Shown here: positions 1-8,054 of the stretch, in pieces | Layout: each line of letters begins with the position of its first letter | Numbering within the stretch: position 1 is the first letter of the stretch | NCBI GenBank assembly: GCA_020635015.1 | Contig: JACKAP010000010.1 | Coordinates: 173,512-237,511 of the forward strand | From: Calditrichia bacterium | Lineage (GTDB): Bacteria > Calditrichota > Calditrichia > RBG-13-44-9 > J075 | Direction: 5' to 3' | DNA length: 64,000 nucleotides | Notes under the pieces: model-generated | What the model was told of the DNA's origin: nothing | Database searches by the model: none | The model's input: only the letters and a program-made list of their open reading frames with translations | Translations under genes and position numbers: made by a program

Positions 1-2
1 AT

Positions 3-917
3 GAACCGGAGGAATTGACAGGGCCTATCCGAAACGCCGTCGGCAGCCTGCGCTTTGTGTACGATTATGACTACTTGCCCAAATTTATCATGCCGCGTAT
101 CATCGTGGAGACCCACCGGGTACACGCAAAGATCTGGCGCACCGGCTGCGTGCTGAAAAACAACGACTGCCTGGCGCTGATTTCGAATTACCAGAACCGG
201 ATCTCGATTGCCGTGACCGGCGAGGATAAGAAAAAATGGGAATTCATGTCAGTCATCCGCTTCTTGATCGACAGCATCAACCGGGAACTGAGCGATCCGC
301 CCAATATGCTGATCCCCCTGCCCGGCACCAATGAATTTGCCGATTACGAAGAACTCCTGGAACGGGAAAAGGATCGCGAAACATATTACACCTTATACAA
401 GCCGGTGAAGCGGAAATTCGAGATCTCGCTGCTGCTGCAGGGCGTCGCCAGCCGGGATGAGGTCCGGATCATCAGCGAAAAACTGGATTTGTTGGACCGC
501 AAGTTCGATACGATGCTGAGCAAGCTCGATGCGCATTTTGATTATCTGATCGAATTGCCGGCGAACCGGGATGTCAAGGCAGAGATCGCGGCGGCAGTCG
601 CGGAACTGAAGTTGCAGCCATCGCCCGATTTGGTCGAAGACATCATCGCGGGCATTTCAGCGGCATTGGATCAATCCACCGCTAAAATGGACCGAAGACT
701 GAATGAAATCCTGGCCGATTGGCAACAGACCGACCAGGTCGGCATGAAATTAAAGCTGGCCGTTCCCCTCCTGAACCTGATAGGCCTTCAATTGGAAACC
801 GAGTTTGATGTCAAAAAGTGGGCGGCACAGATGGTTCAAAAACATAAAAACAAGCAGATATTTCATACCATCCTGGAGGCCCGCGCACGCTCACTTGGCC
901 GGGACGAAATTGAATAA
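3..917 (+). CDS. Roco-family protein, C-terminal COR-domain part (5' truncated by window edge)
   Basis: The reading frame is open from base 3, so this is the end of a longer gene. The first ~110 visible residues match the second half of a COR (C-terminal of Roc) domain: an FVYDYDYLPKFIMPRIIV stretch, then WRTGCVL, an ALI segment, and IAVTGEDKKKWEFMSVIRFL followed by INREL and PLPG. In Roco proteins this domain follows a Ras-like Roc GTPase and mediates dimerisation; those parts must lie left of the window. Residues from ~150 onward form an amphipathic, charged helical tail with repeated LDLLDRKFDTMLSKLD-like heptads, probably coiled coil. No membrane segment is visible. It ends ten bases before the convergent PII-like gene. 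The family call is from recognised motifs; cellular role is unknown. Confidence 0.65.
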   Translation, partial: EPEELTGPIRNAVGSLRFVYDYDYLPKFIMPRIIVETHRVHAKIWRTGCVLKNNDCLALISNYQNRISIAVTGEDKKKWEFMSVIRFLIDSINRELSDPPNMLIPLPGTNEFADYEELLEREKDRETYYTLYKPVKRKFEISLLLQGVASRDEVRIISEKLDLLDRKFDTMLSKLDAHFDYLIELPANRDVKAEIAAAVAELKLQPSPDLVEDIIAGISAALDQSTAKMDRRLNEILADWQQTDQVGMKLKLAVPLLNLIGLQLETEFDVKKWAAQMVQKHKNKQIFHTILEARARSLGRDEIE

Positions 918-926
918 CATCCGCAC

Positions 927-1232
927 TTAGATCATTTTCTCCACCGCCACCTGGAATGCCCGCGGTTTGAATTGAATATCATCCTGATTGCCAAAGGTCG
1001 TTTCAATGTCCTGCATGATGGCGGCCGCTTTCTCATCGGCAAGGATGGCGAAGTAGAGGGTTGAGTACGCCGGCAGGTCCTTCTCCAGATGCCACCAGCC
1101 GTACTGCTCGATCGTCTCGGTGGTATGCCCGGTGACGTCGACTTCGCTGTAAATTTGAATCTGGTGCTTTTCAAATACCTTCCGGATTTGATCCTTAAAG
1201 GTGGTCAGGCTCATCAAACCGATCAATTTCAT
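927..1232 (-). CDS. small PII-like (ferredoxin-like fold) protein at the end of the RND operon
   Basis: A 101-residue cytosolic protein. The start is set at the ATG preceded by GGAGG seven bases upstream; the frame stays open further upstream, but that part lies inside the RND gene and has no ribosome site. The sequence pattern MKLIGLMS, then FEKHQIQIYSEVDVTG, YGWWH, and TLYFAILADEKAAAIMQDI has the beta-alpha-beta layout of PII/DUF3240-like small proteins that often sit beside RND efflux genes. It begins 13 bases after the RND stop codon, so it is almost certainly translated from the same mRNA. A role in sensing or regulating the pump is inference from position. No signal peptide is present. 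Confidence 0.6.
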   Translation of the reverse strand: MKLIGLMSLTTFKDQIRKVFEKHQIQIYSEVDVTGHTTETIEQYGWWHLEKDLPAYSTLYFAILADEKAAAIMQDIETTFGNQDDIQFKPRAFQVAVEKMI

Positions 1233-1245
1233 AAATCCTCCGCAT

Positions 1246-4200
1246 TTATTTTTTGGATATCGGTTGTTCCGGCTGATTGGCGCTTTCTTCATCGTTTCTA
1301 TTGTCTGGCGCCGTTTCGATGACCGGTACTGCCGGCGGTTCTTTTTCATGCGCTGGGGCTTCTGGCGCCGCTGTCGCGGCCTCTGCAGGTTCCGGGTAGT
1401 TTTTCCTTTCGACCAGGAAATACACCAACGGCACCGCTCCCAGGGTCAATACGGTGGAGGCGAAAGCCCCCCACATCAAGGCGATCGCCAGCCCCTGGAA
1501 AATGGGGTCGAACAGAATGACGATGGCGCCGATGACCACGGTGCCGGCCGTCAGCAAGATCGGCCGGGTGCGCACTGCGCCGGCTTCCAAGACCGCCTGC
1601 TTCAAGGGCACCCCGTCGTTCAGCCGCAGTTGCACAAAATCAATGATCAAGATCGAGTTGCGCACCATAATGCCCGCCAGGGCAATCATGCCGATCATGG
1701 ACGTGGCGGTAAAAAACGCCCCGTGCAGCCAATGGCCGGGAATGATGCCCACCAGGCTGAGGGGAATGGCCACCATCATCACCAGGGGCACTTTAAAGGA
1801 TTGAAACCAGCCGATGATCAGCAGGTAGATAATCACCAACACCACCGCAAAGGCGGCGCCAAGATCCCGGAATACCTCATAAGTGATCTGCCATTCGCCA
1901 TCCCATTTCATGGCGATCTGCTCTTCCAGGAAAGGCTCGCCCTTATACATCGGCTCGATGGCGTAGCCCTGGGGAAGCTGGATCTGTTTGATCTTTTCAT
2001 CCATATCCAGCATGGCGTAGACGGGACTCTCGATCTCTCCGGCCACATCCCCGGTAACGTAGATCACCCGCCGCAGGTTCTTGCGGAAGATGCTTTTATC
2101 TTCAGCGCGCGCTTCCACCGTCACCAGGTCGCTGACCGGGATCATCTGGCCGGTTTGCGAGCGCACGGAAATATCGCCCAGGCGGTCGATGGAAGAGCGC
2201 TGGGCCCGGCCGAGGCGCAGTTCGATGCCCAGCGGCTCGATTTCCGTAGGCACATGCAGCAAACCGGCATCCGCGCCATTCAGCGCAATGCGCATGGTAT
2301 GCGCCAACTGCCGGGTGTTGACCCCGGAGAGGGCGGCTTTTTCTTTATCGACTTTCAAATTGTAAATCGTCTGGTCGTCCTCCACCATCCAGTCGACGTC
2401 GACCACGCCGGGGGTTTCCTGAAAAATATCGCGGATCTGCTGCGCCACCGCCATCTGCTGTTCGTGGTCCGGGCCGTAGACTTCCGCCACCAGGGTCGAG
2501 AGCACCGGCGGGCCGGGGGGCACTTCGGCGATCTTCACCCGGGCGCCGTATTTGTCGGCGATTCGCCGAATACCCGGGCGGATGCGCCGGGCGATATCGT
2601 GACTCTGATCATCCCGCTCCGATTTGTGCAGCAGATTCAACTGAATATCCGCCATATTCGCGCCGCGGCGCAGGTAGTAGTGGCGCACCAATCCGTTGAA
2701 ATTGATCGGGGCATAGGTGCCGACGTAATATTGATAGTTATGCACTTCCGGAACATCTTTCAGTTCGGCAACCATCTCATGGGCCGCCGCGGCGGTTTGC
2801 TCCAGGGTGCTGCCTTCCGGCATGTCGATGATCACCTGAATTTCGCTCTTGTTGTCAAACGGCAGCATCTTCACTTCCACCACCCGGATGAACAGCAGAC
2901 TTACCGCCAACAGCAACATGAACGCGATGACGCCTAAAGCGATCCAGGTTTTGCGGGGGCTGTCCAGCAGCGGGCGCAGGGTCTTGTCATAAAAACGGTA
3001 AATCAGCGAAGACTCGAAACCCTGGATTTCATCGGTATGCCCGTGCTGTTGCAGCAGGCGGTAGGCCAGCCAGGGGGTGGCGATAAGCGCGACCATCAAC
3101 GAGAACAGCATTGCCAGCGAGGCGCCGATGGGCATCGGGCTCATGTAGGGGCCCATCAGGCCGGAGACAAAGATCATCGGCAGCACCGAGGCGATCACGG
3201 TAAAGGTGGCCAGAATGGTGGGATTGCCTACTTCGCCAATTGCGGCCAGGGCGGCCTGCATTTTGGGAAGCCGCCGCATGGAAAAGTGGCGATGCAGGTT
3301 TTCGGCGATGATGATGGAATCATCCACCACAATCCCGGTAACGAAAATAAGCGCAAAGAGGGTCACCCGGTTGAGGGTGTAGTCGAACAGGTAATAGACA
3401 AACAGGGTCAGCGCAAAGGTGATCGGCACCGAGGCAAACACCACCAGTCCTCCCCGCCACCCCAGGAATAAACCCACAATGATCGTCACCGCGACGATGG
3501 CGCCGATCAGGTGTTCCAGCAGGGTATTGACTTTTTCGGAAGCAGTTTTGCCGTAATTGCGGGTTTCGACGACGTGTACGTCCGAGGGGATCAGGCGGCC
3601 TTTCAAGGCTTCGGTTTTCTGCAGCACTTTGTCGGCAACGGCCATGGCGTCCGCCCCTTTACGTTTGGCAATGGCCAGGGTGACCGCCGGATATGATTGC
3701 GCCGGCAAATCCGCCAGCGCGGGATTTTGCGCCCGGTGCGCGGCAGTGCCGTATCCAAAAAAAACATAATCGCCGATCTCCTCCGGGCCATCTTCAATAT
3801 CCGCCACATTTCTCAGATATACCGGGTTGTTGCCAAACACGCCGACCACCAGGTTCTCCACATCGCGCATGCTGGTGAGGAAATCTCCGGTTTCCACGAG
3901 ATACTCCCGGTTCAACTGCTGGAAATTACCGACCGTCAGGTTTTGGTTAGCCGCCTCGATCTGTTGGGCAATCTGCAGCGGATCAACCTGATAGGCGCGC
4001 ATGCGTTCCTGATCGAGAATGATGCGCACCTTGCGGCGCTGTCCGCCGGTCAGCTCGAGTTCCGACACATCGCTGACTTTTTTGATCTCGGCGCTCAATT
4101 CAGCACCGATGCGCCGCAGTTGATAACCGTCGTAATGTTCGCTCCAGAGGGTGAGGGTCAACACCGGCACATCATCAATCGATTTGATCTTGATGAGCGG

Positions 4201-4593
4201 CGGAAAGGTCAATTCCCGGGGCATTTTATCCATATGCTTCATCATGGTGCTCCAGAGTTTGACCAGGCTCTCCTCGGCATCATCTCCCACATAATAGCGG
4301 GCGGTGACAAGTGCAAAATCGGGGCGGGAGGTGGAATACACATACTCAACCCCGGGGATTTCATTGATCACCCGTTCCAGCGGCTTGGTCACCCGCTCTT
4401 CCACCTCTTTGGCACTGCTGCCGGCGAAGGGAACAAAAATATCCACCATCGGCACCACGATTTGCGGTTCTTCTTCCCGGGGGGTCAGATAAGTAGCGAG
4501 CACCCCGATCAACAGCGCCGTAACAATCAGGAGCGGGGTCAGTTTTGAGTCGATGAAGGCTTTCGCCAGGCGTCCGGCAATACCGATCTTCAT
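1246..4593 (-). CDS. RND-family efflux pump, inner-membrane permease subunit
   Basis: A 1115-residue AcrB/CusA-type proton-driven exporter. The N-terminal helix (residues ~14-35) is followed by a large periplasmic loop with the family motif PREEEPQI and FAGSSAKEVEERVTKPLE. TM4, around residues 410-430, has VTGIVVDDSIIIAENLHRH, where the paired Asp residues are the proton relay. A second periplasmic loop and a second six-helix half (MIGMIALAGIMVRNSILIID) follow, so the protein is full length. The tail from ~1050 is Pro/Ala/Glu-rich and probably disordered. Its ATG overlaps the adaptor gene by four bases. The substrate cannot be read from sequence; the PREEEPQ branch is an uncharacterised HAE-like clade. 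Confidence 0.93.
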   Translation of the reverse strand: MKIGIAGRLAKAFIDSKLTPLLIVTALLIGVLATYLTPREEEPQIVVPMVDIFVPFAGSSAKEVEERVTKPLERVINEIPGVEYVYSTSRPDFALVTARYYVGDDAEESLVKLWSTMMKHMDKMPRELTFPPLIKIKSIDDVPVLTLTLWSEHYDGYQLRRIGAELSAEIKKVSDVSELELTGGQRRKVRIILDQERMRAYQVDPLQIAQQIEAANQNLTVGNFQQLNREYLVETGDFLTSMRDVENLVVGVFGNNPVYLRNVADIEDGPEEIGDYVFFGYGTAAHRAQNPALADLPAQSYPAVTLAIAKRKGADAMAVADKVLQKTEALKGRLIPSDVHVVETRNYGKTASEKVNTLLEHLIGAIVAVTIIVGLFLGWRGGLVVFASVPITFALTLFVYYLFDYTLNRVTLFALIFVTGIVVDDSIIIAENLHRHFSMRRLPKMQAALAAIGEVGNPTILATFTVIASVLPMIFVSGLMGPYMSPMPIGASLAMLFSLMVALIATPWLAYRLLQQHGHTDEIQGFESSLIYRFYDKTLRPLLDSPRKTWIALGVIAFMLLLAVSLLFIRVVEVKMLPFDNKSEIQVIIDMPEGSTLEQTAAAAHEMVAELKDVPEVHNYQYYVGTYAPINFNGLVRHYYLRRGANMADIQLNLLHKSERDDQSHDIARRIRPGIRRIADKYGARVKIAEVPPGPPVLSTLVAEVYGPDHEQQMAVAQQIRDIFQETPGVVDVDWMVEDDQTIYNLKVDKEKAALSGVNTRQLAHTMRIALNGADAGLLHVPTEIEPLGIELRLGRAQRSSIDRLGDISVRSQTGQMIPVSDLVTVEARAEDKSIFRKNLRRVIYVTGDVAGEIESPVYAMLDMDEKIKQIQLPQGYAIEPMYKGEPFLEEQIAMKWDGEWQITYEVFRDLGAAFAVVLVIIYLLIIGWFQSFKVPLVMMVAIPLSLVGIIPGHWLHGAFFTATSMIGMIALAGIMVRNSILIIDFVQLRLNDGVPLKQAVLEAGAVRTRPILLTAGTVVIGAIVILFDPIFQGLAIALMWGAFASTVLTLGAVPLVYFLVERKNYPEPAEAATAAPEAPAHEKEPPAVPVIETAPDNRNDEESANQPEQPISKK

Positions 4594-5666
4594 GGCTGTA
4601 CCTCCACCGGCTGTCCATCCAACAGATTCGCCATCCCGGCCGTAACGATCGTTTCGCCGGGATTCAGCCCGGAGAGAACTTCCACCCGGTTGCCGAAGAT
4701 TGAACCGCTGCGGATCCAGCGCAGGCGGGCGATATTTTGATCATCGACCACATAAATGCCTTCTAACTGGCCGCGCAGGAAGACCGCTTCCCGCGGGATC
4801 AGCAGCGTGCGGTCCGCTTTACCGGCAATCGACACCCGGGCGAACATACCGGGTTTCAGCAGTTGGCCAGGCTCCTTTATCAATACCTTGATGTCAAACT
4901 GGCGGCTCAGCGGATCGGCGGAGGGAACGATCTGGTCGATGGTGCCCTTAAGCGGCGCACCCGCGGCTGATGCACTGACCTGGATCAGGACCGGCATACC
5001 GGTGGTCAGGCTGCCGACTTCGGTTTCCGGCACCTTGGCGGTAATCTTCAGCTGGCGCAGGTTTTCCACCTCCACGATGGTCTGGCCGGGATTGGCCAGA
5101 TCCCCCTCATCGGCAAACTTGGCAGTGACCACGCCGTCGAATGGGGCTTTGAGAATGCTATAGCTCAAAATCGCTTCCACCTCTTTCTTCGCTTCGTAGG
5201 CCGTCCGGCGGCGGGCTTCCGCGCTGGCAAAGGCAGACTGCATATCGTCCAGTTCCTTCCGGGTAGCAGCTCCATTTTTAAACAAGGCCTCGATGCGTTT
5301 CAAATTGGTGGCGGCATTTTGGTAATATACGTCCGCTTCCGCAATTGACGCTTCCGCCTGAGAGCGCTTGGCTTCCAGGTCGTCGCTGCGCAGCTTTACC
5401 AGCGTCTGCCCCTTCTGTACCGGCTGGCCCTCACTGACATAAACTTTTTCCACCCAGCCGCTGATGCGGGTTGATAGCTGCACCTCTTCCAACGCTTCGA
5501 CAGTGCCGGAATAGCTGCTGGTACCAGCGACCGGCTGGGCATCGATCTGCAGCGCACTGACCGCCACCGCTTTCACGGTGCGACTGCCGGCGGGGTTGTC
5601 TTCACTTCCACAGGCGCTCAACAGCAGGAGGGAAAAGAGGCTGATAAAATAAAGGGTCTTCTTCAT
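4590..5666 (-). CDS. RND efflux periplasmic adaptor (membrane fusion protein), lipoprotein
   Basis: A 358-residue adaptor that bridges the RND pump and the TolC-like channel in the periplasm. The N-terminus is a lipoprotein signal with lipobox LLSAC (Cys19). Next come a beta-barrel/lipoyl half (STRISGWVEKVYVSEGQPVQKGQTLVKL), a helical hairpin of alternating Glu/Ala/Lys around residues 95-160, and the returning lipoyl half (ILKAPFDGVVTAKFADEGDLANPGQ). The C-terminal membrane-proximal domain ends with GLNPGETIVTAGMANLLDG, typical of the HlyD/AcrA family. It sits between tolC and the RND gene, overlapping the latter at ATGA, so the three subunits are co-translated. Length is normal for the family. 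Confidence 0.92.
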   Translation of the reverse strand: MKKTLYFISLFSLLLLSACGSEDNPAGSRTVKAVAVSALQIDAQPVAGTSSYSGTVEALEEVQLSTRISGWVEKVYVSEGQPVQKGQTLVKLRSDDLEAKRSQAEASIAEADVYYQNAATNLKRIEALFKNGAATRKELDDMQSAFASAEARRRTAYEAKKEVEAILSYSILKAPFDGVVTAKFADEGDLANPGQTIVEVENLRQLKITAKVPETEVGSLTTGMPVLIQVSASAAGAPLKGTIDQIVPSADPLSRQFDIKVLIKEPGQLLKPGMFARVSIAGKADRTLLIPREAVFLRGQLEGIYVVDDQNIARLRWIRSGSIFGNRVEVLSGLNPGETIVTAGMANLLDGQPVEVQP

Positions 5667-5721
5667 ATTGATGATTGCTCCATGCTTACAGGTATTTGGT
5701 TTTCAATCAGTTGAAAGCGGA

Positions 5722-7053
5722 TTAAGCGGCTCCCAGGGCAAAGGTAAGTTCGTCTAACGCCACGTTGTAATCATGCCGGGCTTTCAGGAAACGCAGCTGC
5801 GCCCGGGTGCGCATCACTTCTTTCTCCAGCAAATCCGCGGTTTTTTCCAGGCCTTCTTGAAATCGTTCCCGGGTGATATTCAGACTCTCCTGAGCCTGTT
5901 GCACGGCGGCCTGCGCCACATGAATCCGTTGCCGGGCGGCGGTGAGATTCCGTTGGGCGGCAGCGACCTGATTGCGCGCTTGATGCACGGCCTGCTGGTA
6001 TTGAAATTTCACCTGGCGTAAGCGGGCGCTGTTTTGCCGCACCCGTCCCAGATGGCCGAAGCCGTCGATGATATTCCAGGAGAGCTGAACCCCGACGGTC
6101 CAGTTGCTCGCATCCTGGCTGAAGGCATCCGGGCTGTTCCATTCATGGGCTCCAAAAGCATTCAGCCGGGGAAGCCAGGCGCCGCGACTGGCCCAAAGGC
6201 TGCGCCGGGCGGCGGATGTTTGCGATTGCAGCGCCAGCAGATCCGCGCGATTTGCCAGCATCTCCGGGCCCGTTGACGCGAGCGCCGGCGGGGCAGGGAT
6301 GGTCAGGGTATCGGCGGGATAAAGCAGGCGGGGCTCCTGCGACATGCCCAGCAACAGCTTGAGCCCATCACTGACCTGGTAAATTTGATTCATGGCCACA
6401 ATGCGCTGCTCGCTTAATTCTGCCAGACGCACCTCGGCGGCGAGATAATCCGCCCGGCTGACCATTCCCTGCTCGAAAGCGGTTTGGGCGTTATCGCGAT
6501 GTGCCCTGGCGGTTTCGATGGCATCATCAATGGCGCGCAGGCTTTCATTCGACAGGATCAAGGCATAATATGCCGTCTTCACCTGAAAGGTCAGGGCCTG
6601 CCGGGCCCGTTCCAGGCTGTGCGCCCGGGCTTGCTGCATCGCGCCGGCGGCGGTTTTGCCGAAAATCGCATCGAGGTTCACCAGCGGCACCTTTACCTGA
6701 ACGCGGGTGGTGAAATTATCAAATTCATCCGGATGGTTCAGGGAATGGATTGCAAAATCCGCCTCGCTAAATACCCCCTGCTTGAGTTTCAAACCGAAGA
6801 CCGAGACCGGGTCGTTCGAATTGACATAATCTCCCGAGAGGGTCACGCCCGGCAGGATGCCGCTCCAGGCCTCCAGATTTCGCCCCCGGGCTTCGGCAAG
6901 CTGCTCGGAGGCGATCAGCACCGAATAACCGCTGCTGTCTCCGATCGTCACCGCATCAGCCAAGGTCAGCGATAAAGTATCTCCCTCTGCCGCCCAAAGG
7001 CCGATCGGCAGGAAGAACATCCAAAGCAGTATGTTCAGTTGCATCTTTGTCAT
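5722..7053 (-). CDS. TolC-family outer-membrane efflux channel
   Basis: A 443-residue outer-membrane factor and first gene of the efflux operon. A signal peptide (ILLWMFFLPIGLWAAE) precedes the mature protein. Two OEP repeats are visible: an N-terminal half beginning LTLADAVTIGDSSGYSVLIASEQLAEARGR, and a C-terminal half with long Ala/Gln-rich helices (QVAAAQRNLTAARQRIHVAQ, AQESLNITRERFQEGLEKTADLLEKE) that make the periplasmic alpha-barrel. The ATG start has GGAG nine bases upstream. The protein ends 55 bases before the adaptor gene. Upstream lies a 327-base divergent promoter region shared with the LapA-like genes. Confidence 0.9.
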   Translation of the reverse strand: MTKMQLNILLWMFFLPIGLWAAEGDTLSLTLADAVTIGDSSGYSVLIASEQLAEARGRNLEAWSGILPGVTLSGDYVNSNDPVSVFGLKLKQGVFSEADFAIHSLNHPDEFDNFTTRVQVKVPLVNLDAIFGKTAAGAMQQARAHSLERARQALTFQVKTAYYALILSNESLRAIDDAIETARAHRDNAQTAFEQGMVSRADYLAAEVRLAELSEQRIVAMNQIYQVSDGLKLLLGMSQEPRLLYPADTLTIPAPPALASTGPEMLANRADLLALQSQTSAARRSLWASRGAWLPRLNAFGAHEWNSPDAFSQDASNWTVGVQLSWNIIDGFGHLGRVRQNSARLRQVKFQYQQAVHQARNQVAAAQRNLTAARQRIHVAQAAVQQAQESLNITRERFQEGLEKTADLLEKEVMRTRAQLRFLKARHDYNVALDELTFALGAA

Positions 7054-7380
7054 TTTTCATTCTCCACAAATTCATTTTCAGACCAACTTGCCCAAACATG
7101 TTGGTTTTTAGATATAGCAAACTTGAAAAGGTTACAGCGGATGAGGGCGGGCAATGCCGGAATGGAGTTGATCACGCCTCCCGGGCACCTTACCCCCGCT
7201 TATCCTCCCATCAACCCATTTCTGCAGCCCAAAATGACGACTGCGGCCATTTGAATCCCCGGGGATACCGGATGGTCGCCCGGCGGATCTGCCAAATCAT
7301 CATCCGTTAGTATTTTTACCCAAAAGTGATTATATTTGACCACTGTGGCGATCGCACCGTCTCACAGAAAGGAGTCTATT
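7054..7380. other. divergent promoter region between tolC and the LapA-like genes
   Basis: This 327-base gap holds no convincing gene; the short open frames in it lack ribosome sites and are composition artefacts. It must hold the promoter of the efflux operon (minus strand) and that of the LapA-like pair (plus strand). AT-rich stretches near 7105-7125 and 7309-7335 are the likely promoter areas, but I cannot name exact -10/-35 boxes. No nearby regulator gene of the TetR or MarR type is present. Confidence 0.4.
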
Positions 7381-7725
7381 ATGATGCCGTTTTTTCTGAT
7401 CATTGCTGCATTGATTGCCGTGCTGGCAATCCTCTTCGCCTTAGAAAACGCCGTTCCGGTTACCGTTACCTTTTTCGCTGCCGAGTACCAGAGCACCCTG
7501 GCCATGGTGCTGGTACTTTCCCTGATCATGGGCATCATCCTGGGTTTGCTGGTGCTAATGCCCCGGATGATCCGCCAGAAACTCACCATTTCCAACCTCA
7601 ATAAACGCTTAAAGACCCTGGAGAAAGAACTTGCCGCCCACTTGCCGGCGGACGGCGAAGCGCCGGATCCACCGGCCGGACCGGATGAGATTGAACCACC
7701 GGCACATCCCGGAATGTTGAAATAG
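7381..7725 (+). CDS. LapA-domain (DUF1049) membrane protein with cytosolic tail
   Basis: A 114-residue inner-membrane protein. The start is the ATG at 7381, with AAAGGAG eight bases upstream; the earlier in-frame ATG has no ribosome site. Two hydrophobic segments (about residues 3-22 and 38-58), joined by ALENAVPVTVTFFAAEY, match the LapA/YciS-type DUF1049 pattern. In Enterobacteria LapA takes part in LPS synthesis control; in other bacteria the family is uncharacterised. After the second helix comes a short basic coiled coil (NLNKRLKTLEKELAAHL) and a Pro-rich tail. A second LapA-like gene follows 30 bases later. The pair opens a run of membrane and ion-channel genes. Confidence 0.8.
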   Translation: MMPFFLIIAALIAVLAILFALENAVPVTVTFFAAEYQSTLAMVLVLSLIMGIILGLLVLMPRMIRQKLTISNLNKRLKTLEKELAAHLPADGEAPDPPAGPDEIEPPAHPGMLK

Positions 7726-7755
7726 TGCCGGCGAAAAAAGGAGGATAGAACCGCT

Positions 7756-7944
7756 ATGCGAGGACTATTGATCATCATACTGCTGATCGGAGCCACCCTG
7801 TTCATCATGCAGAATATGGCTGTCACAACCATTTTTTTCTTCAAATACACCTACACCATCCCCCGGGCCCTGCTGCTGGTGATCACCCTCTCGGTCGGCA
7901 TCCTGATCGGCTTGCTGATCCCCACCGGCAACGGGAAAAAGTAG
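7756..7944 (+). CDS. short LapA-domain-like membrane protein
   Basis: A 62-residue protein with two membrane helices (about residues 3-20 and 38-56) separated by a QNMAVTTIFFFKYTYTIP linker. This is the same layout as the preceding LapA-like protein but without the cytosolic tail, so the two look like a tandem duplication. AAAGGAGG stands ten bases before the ATG, a strong ribosome site. It is likely cotranscribed with its neighbour. Function is unknown beyond membership of the DUF1049/LapA-like group. Confidence 0.75.
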   Translation: MRGLLIIILLIGATLFIMQNMAVTTIFFFKYTYTIPRALLLVITLSVGILIGLLIPTGNGKK

Positions 7945-7980
7945 AGCTTAAGGGTAAATGCTACAGAGCGCGACATCCGC

Positions 7981-8036
7981 GTCATCCGCGTTCTATTTGG
8001 GCTATTACGGACCTCAAGATTTTTTTATCGTATACT
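7981..8036. repeat. dispersed intergenic repeat (copy 1; partner at 54007)
   Basis: The stretch starting GTCATCCGCGTTCTATT and running to the TATACT at 8031 resembles 54007-54070 along its length (same start, AGATTTT, ATCGT/GTCGT, ACTAT/ATACT blocks). TATACT could serve as a -10 box for the ATPase gene that starts at 8055. Confidence 0.5.
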
Positions 8037-8054
8037 GTGGTAAATAGAGAGGCT

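Noticed and set aside
1201..2937. 578-residue frame opposite the RND pump gene
   Set aside because: No recognisable domain or ribosome site; the RND frame on the other strand is full length and conserved.
7346..7353. GCGATCGC octamer as an HIP1-type site
   Set aside because: A single occurrence noticed before a gene; not enough to call a repeat family.
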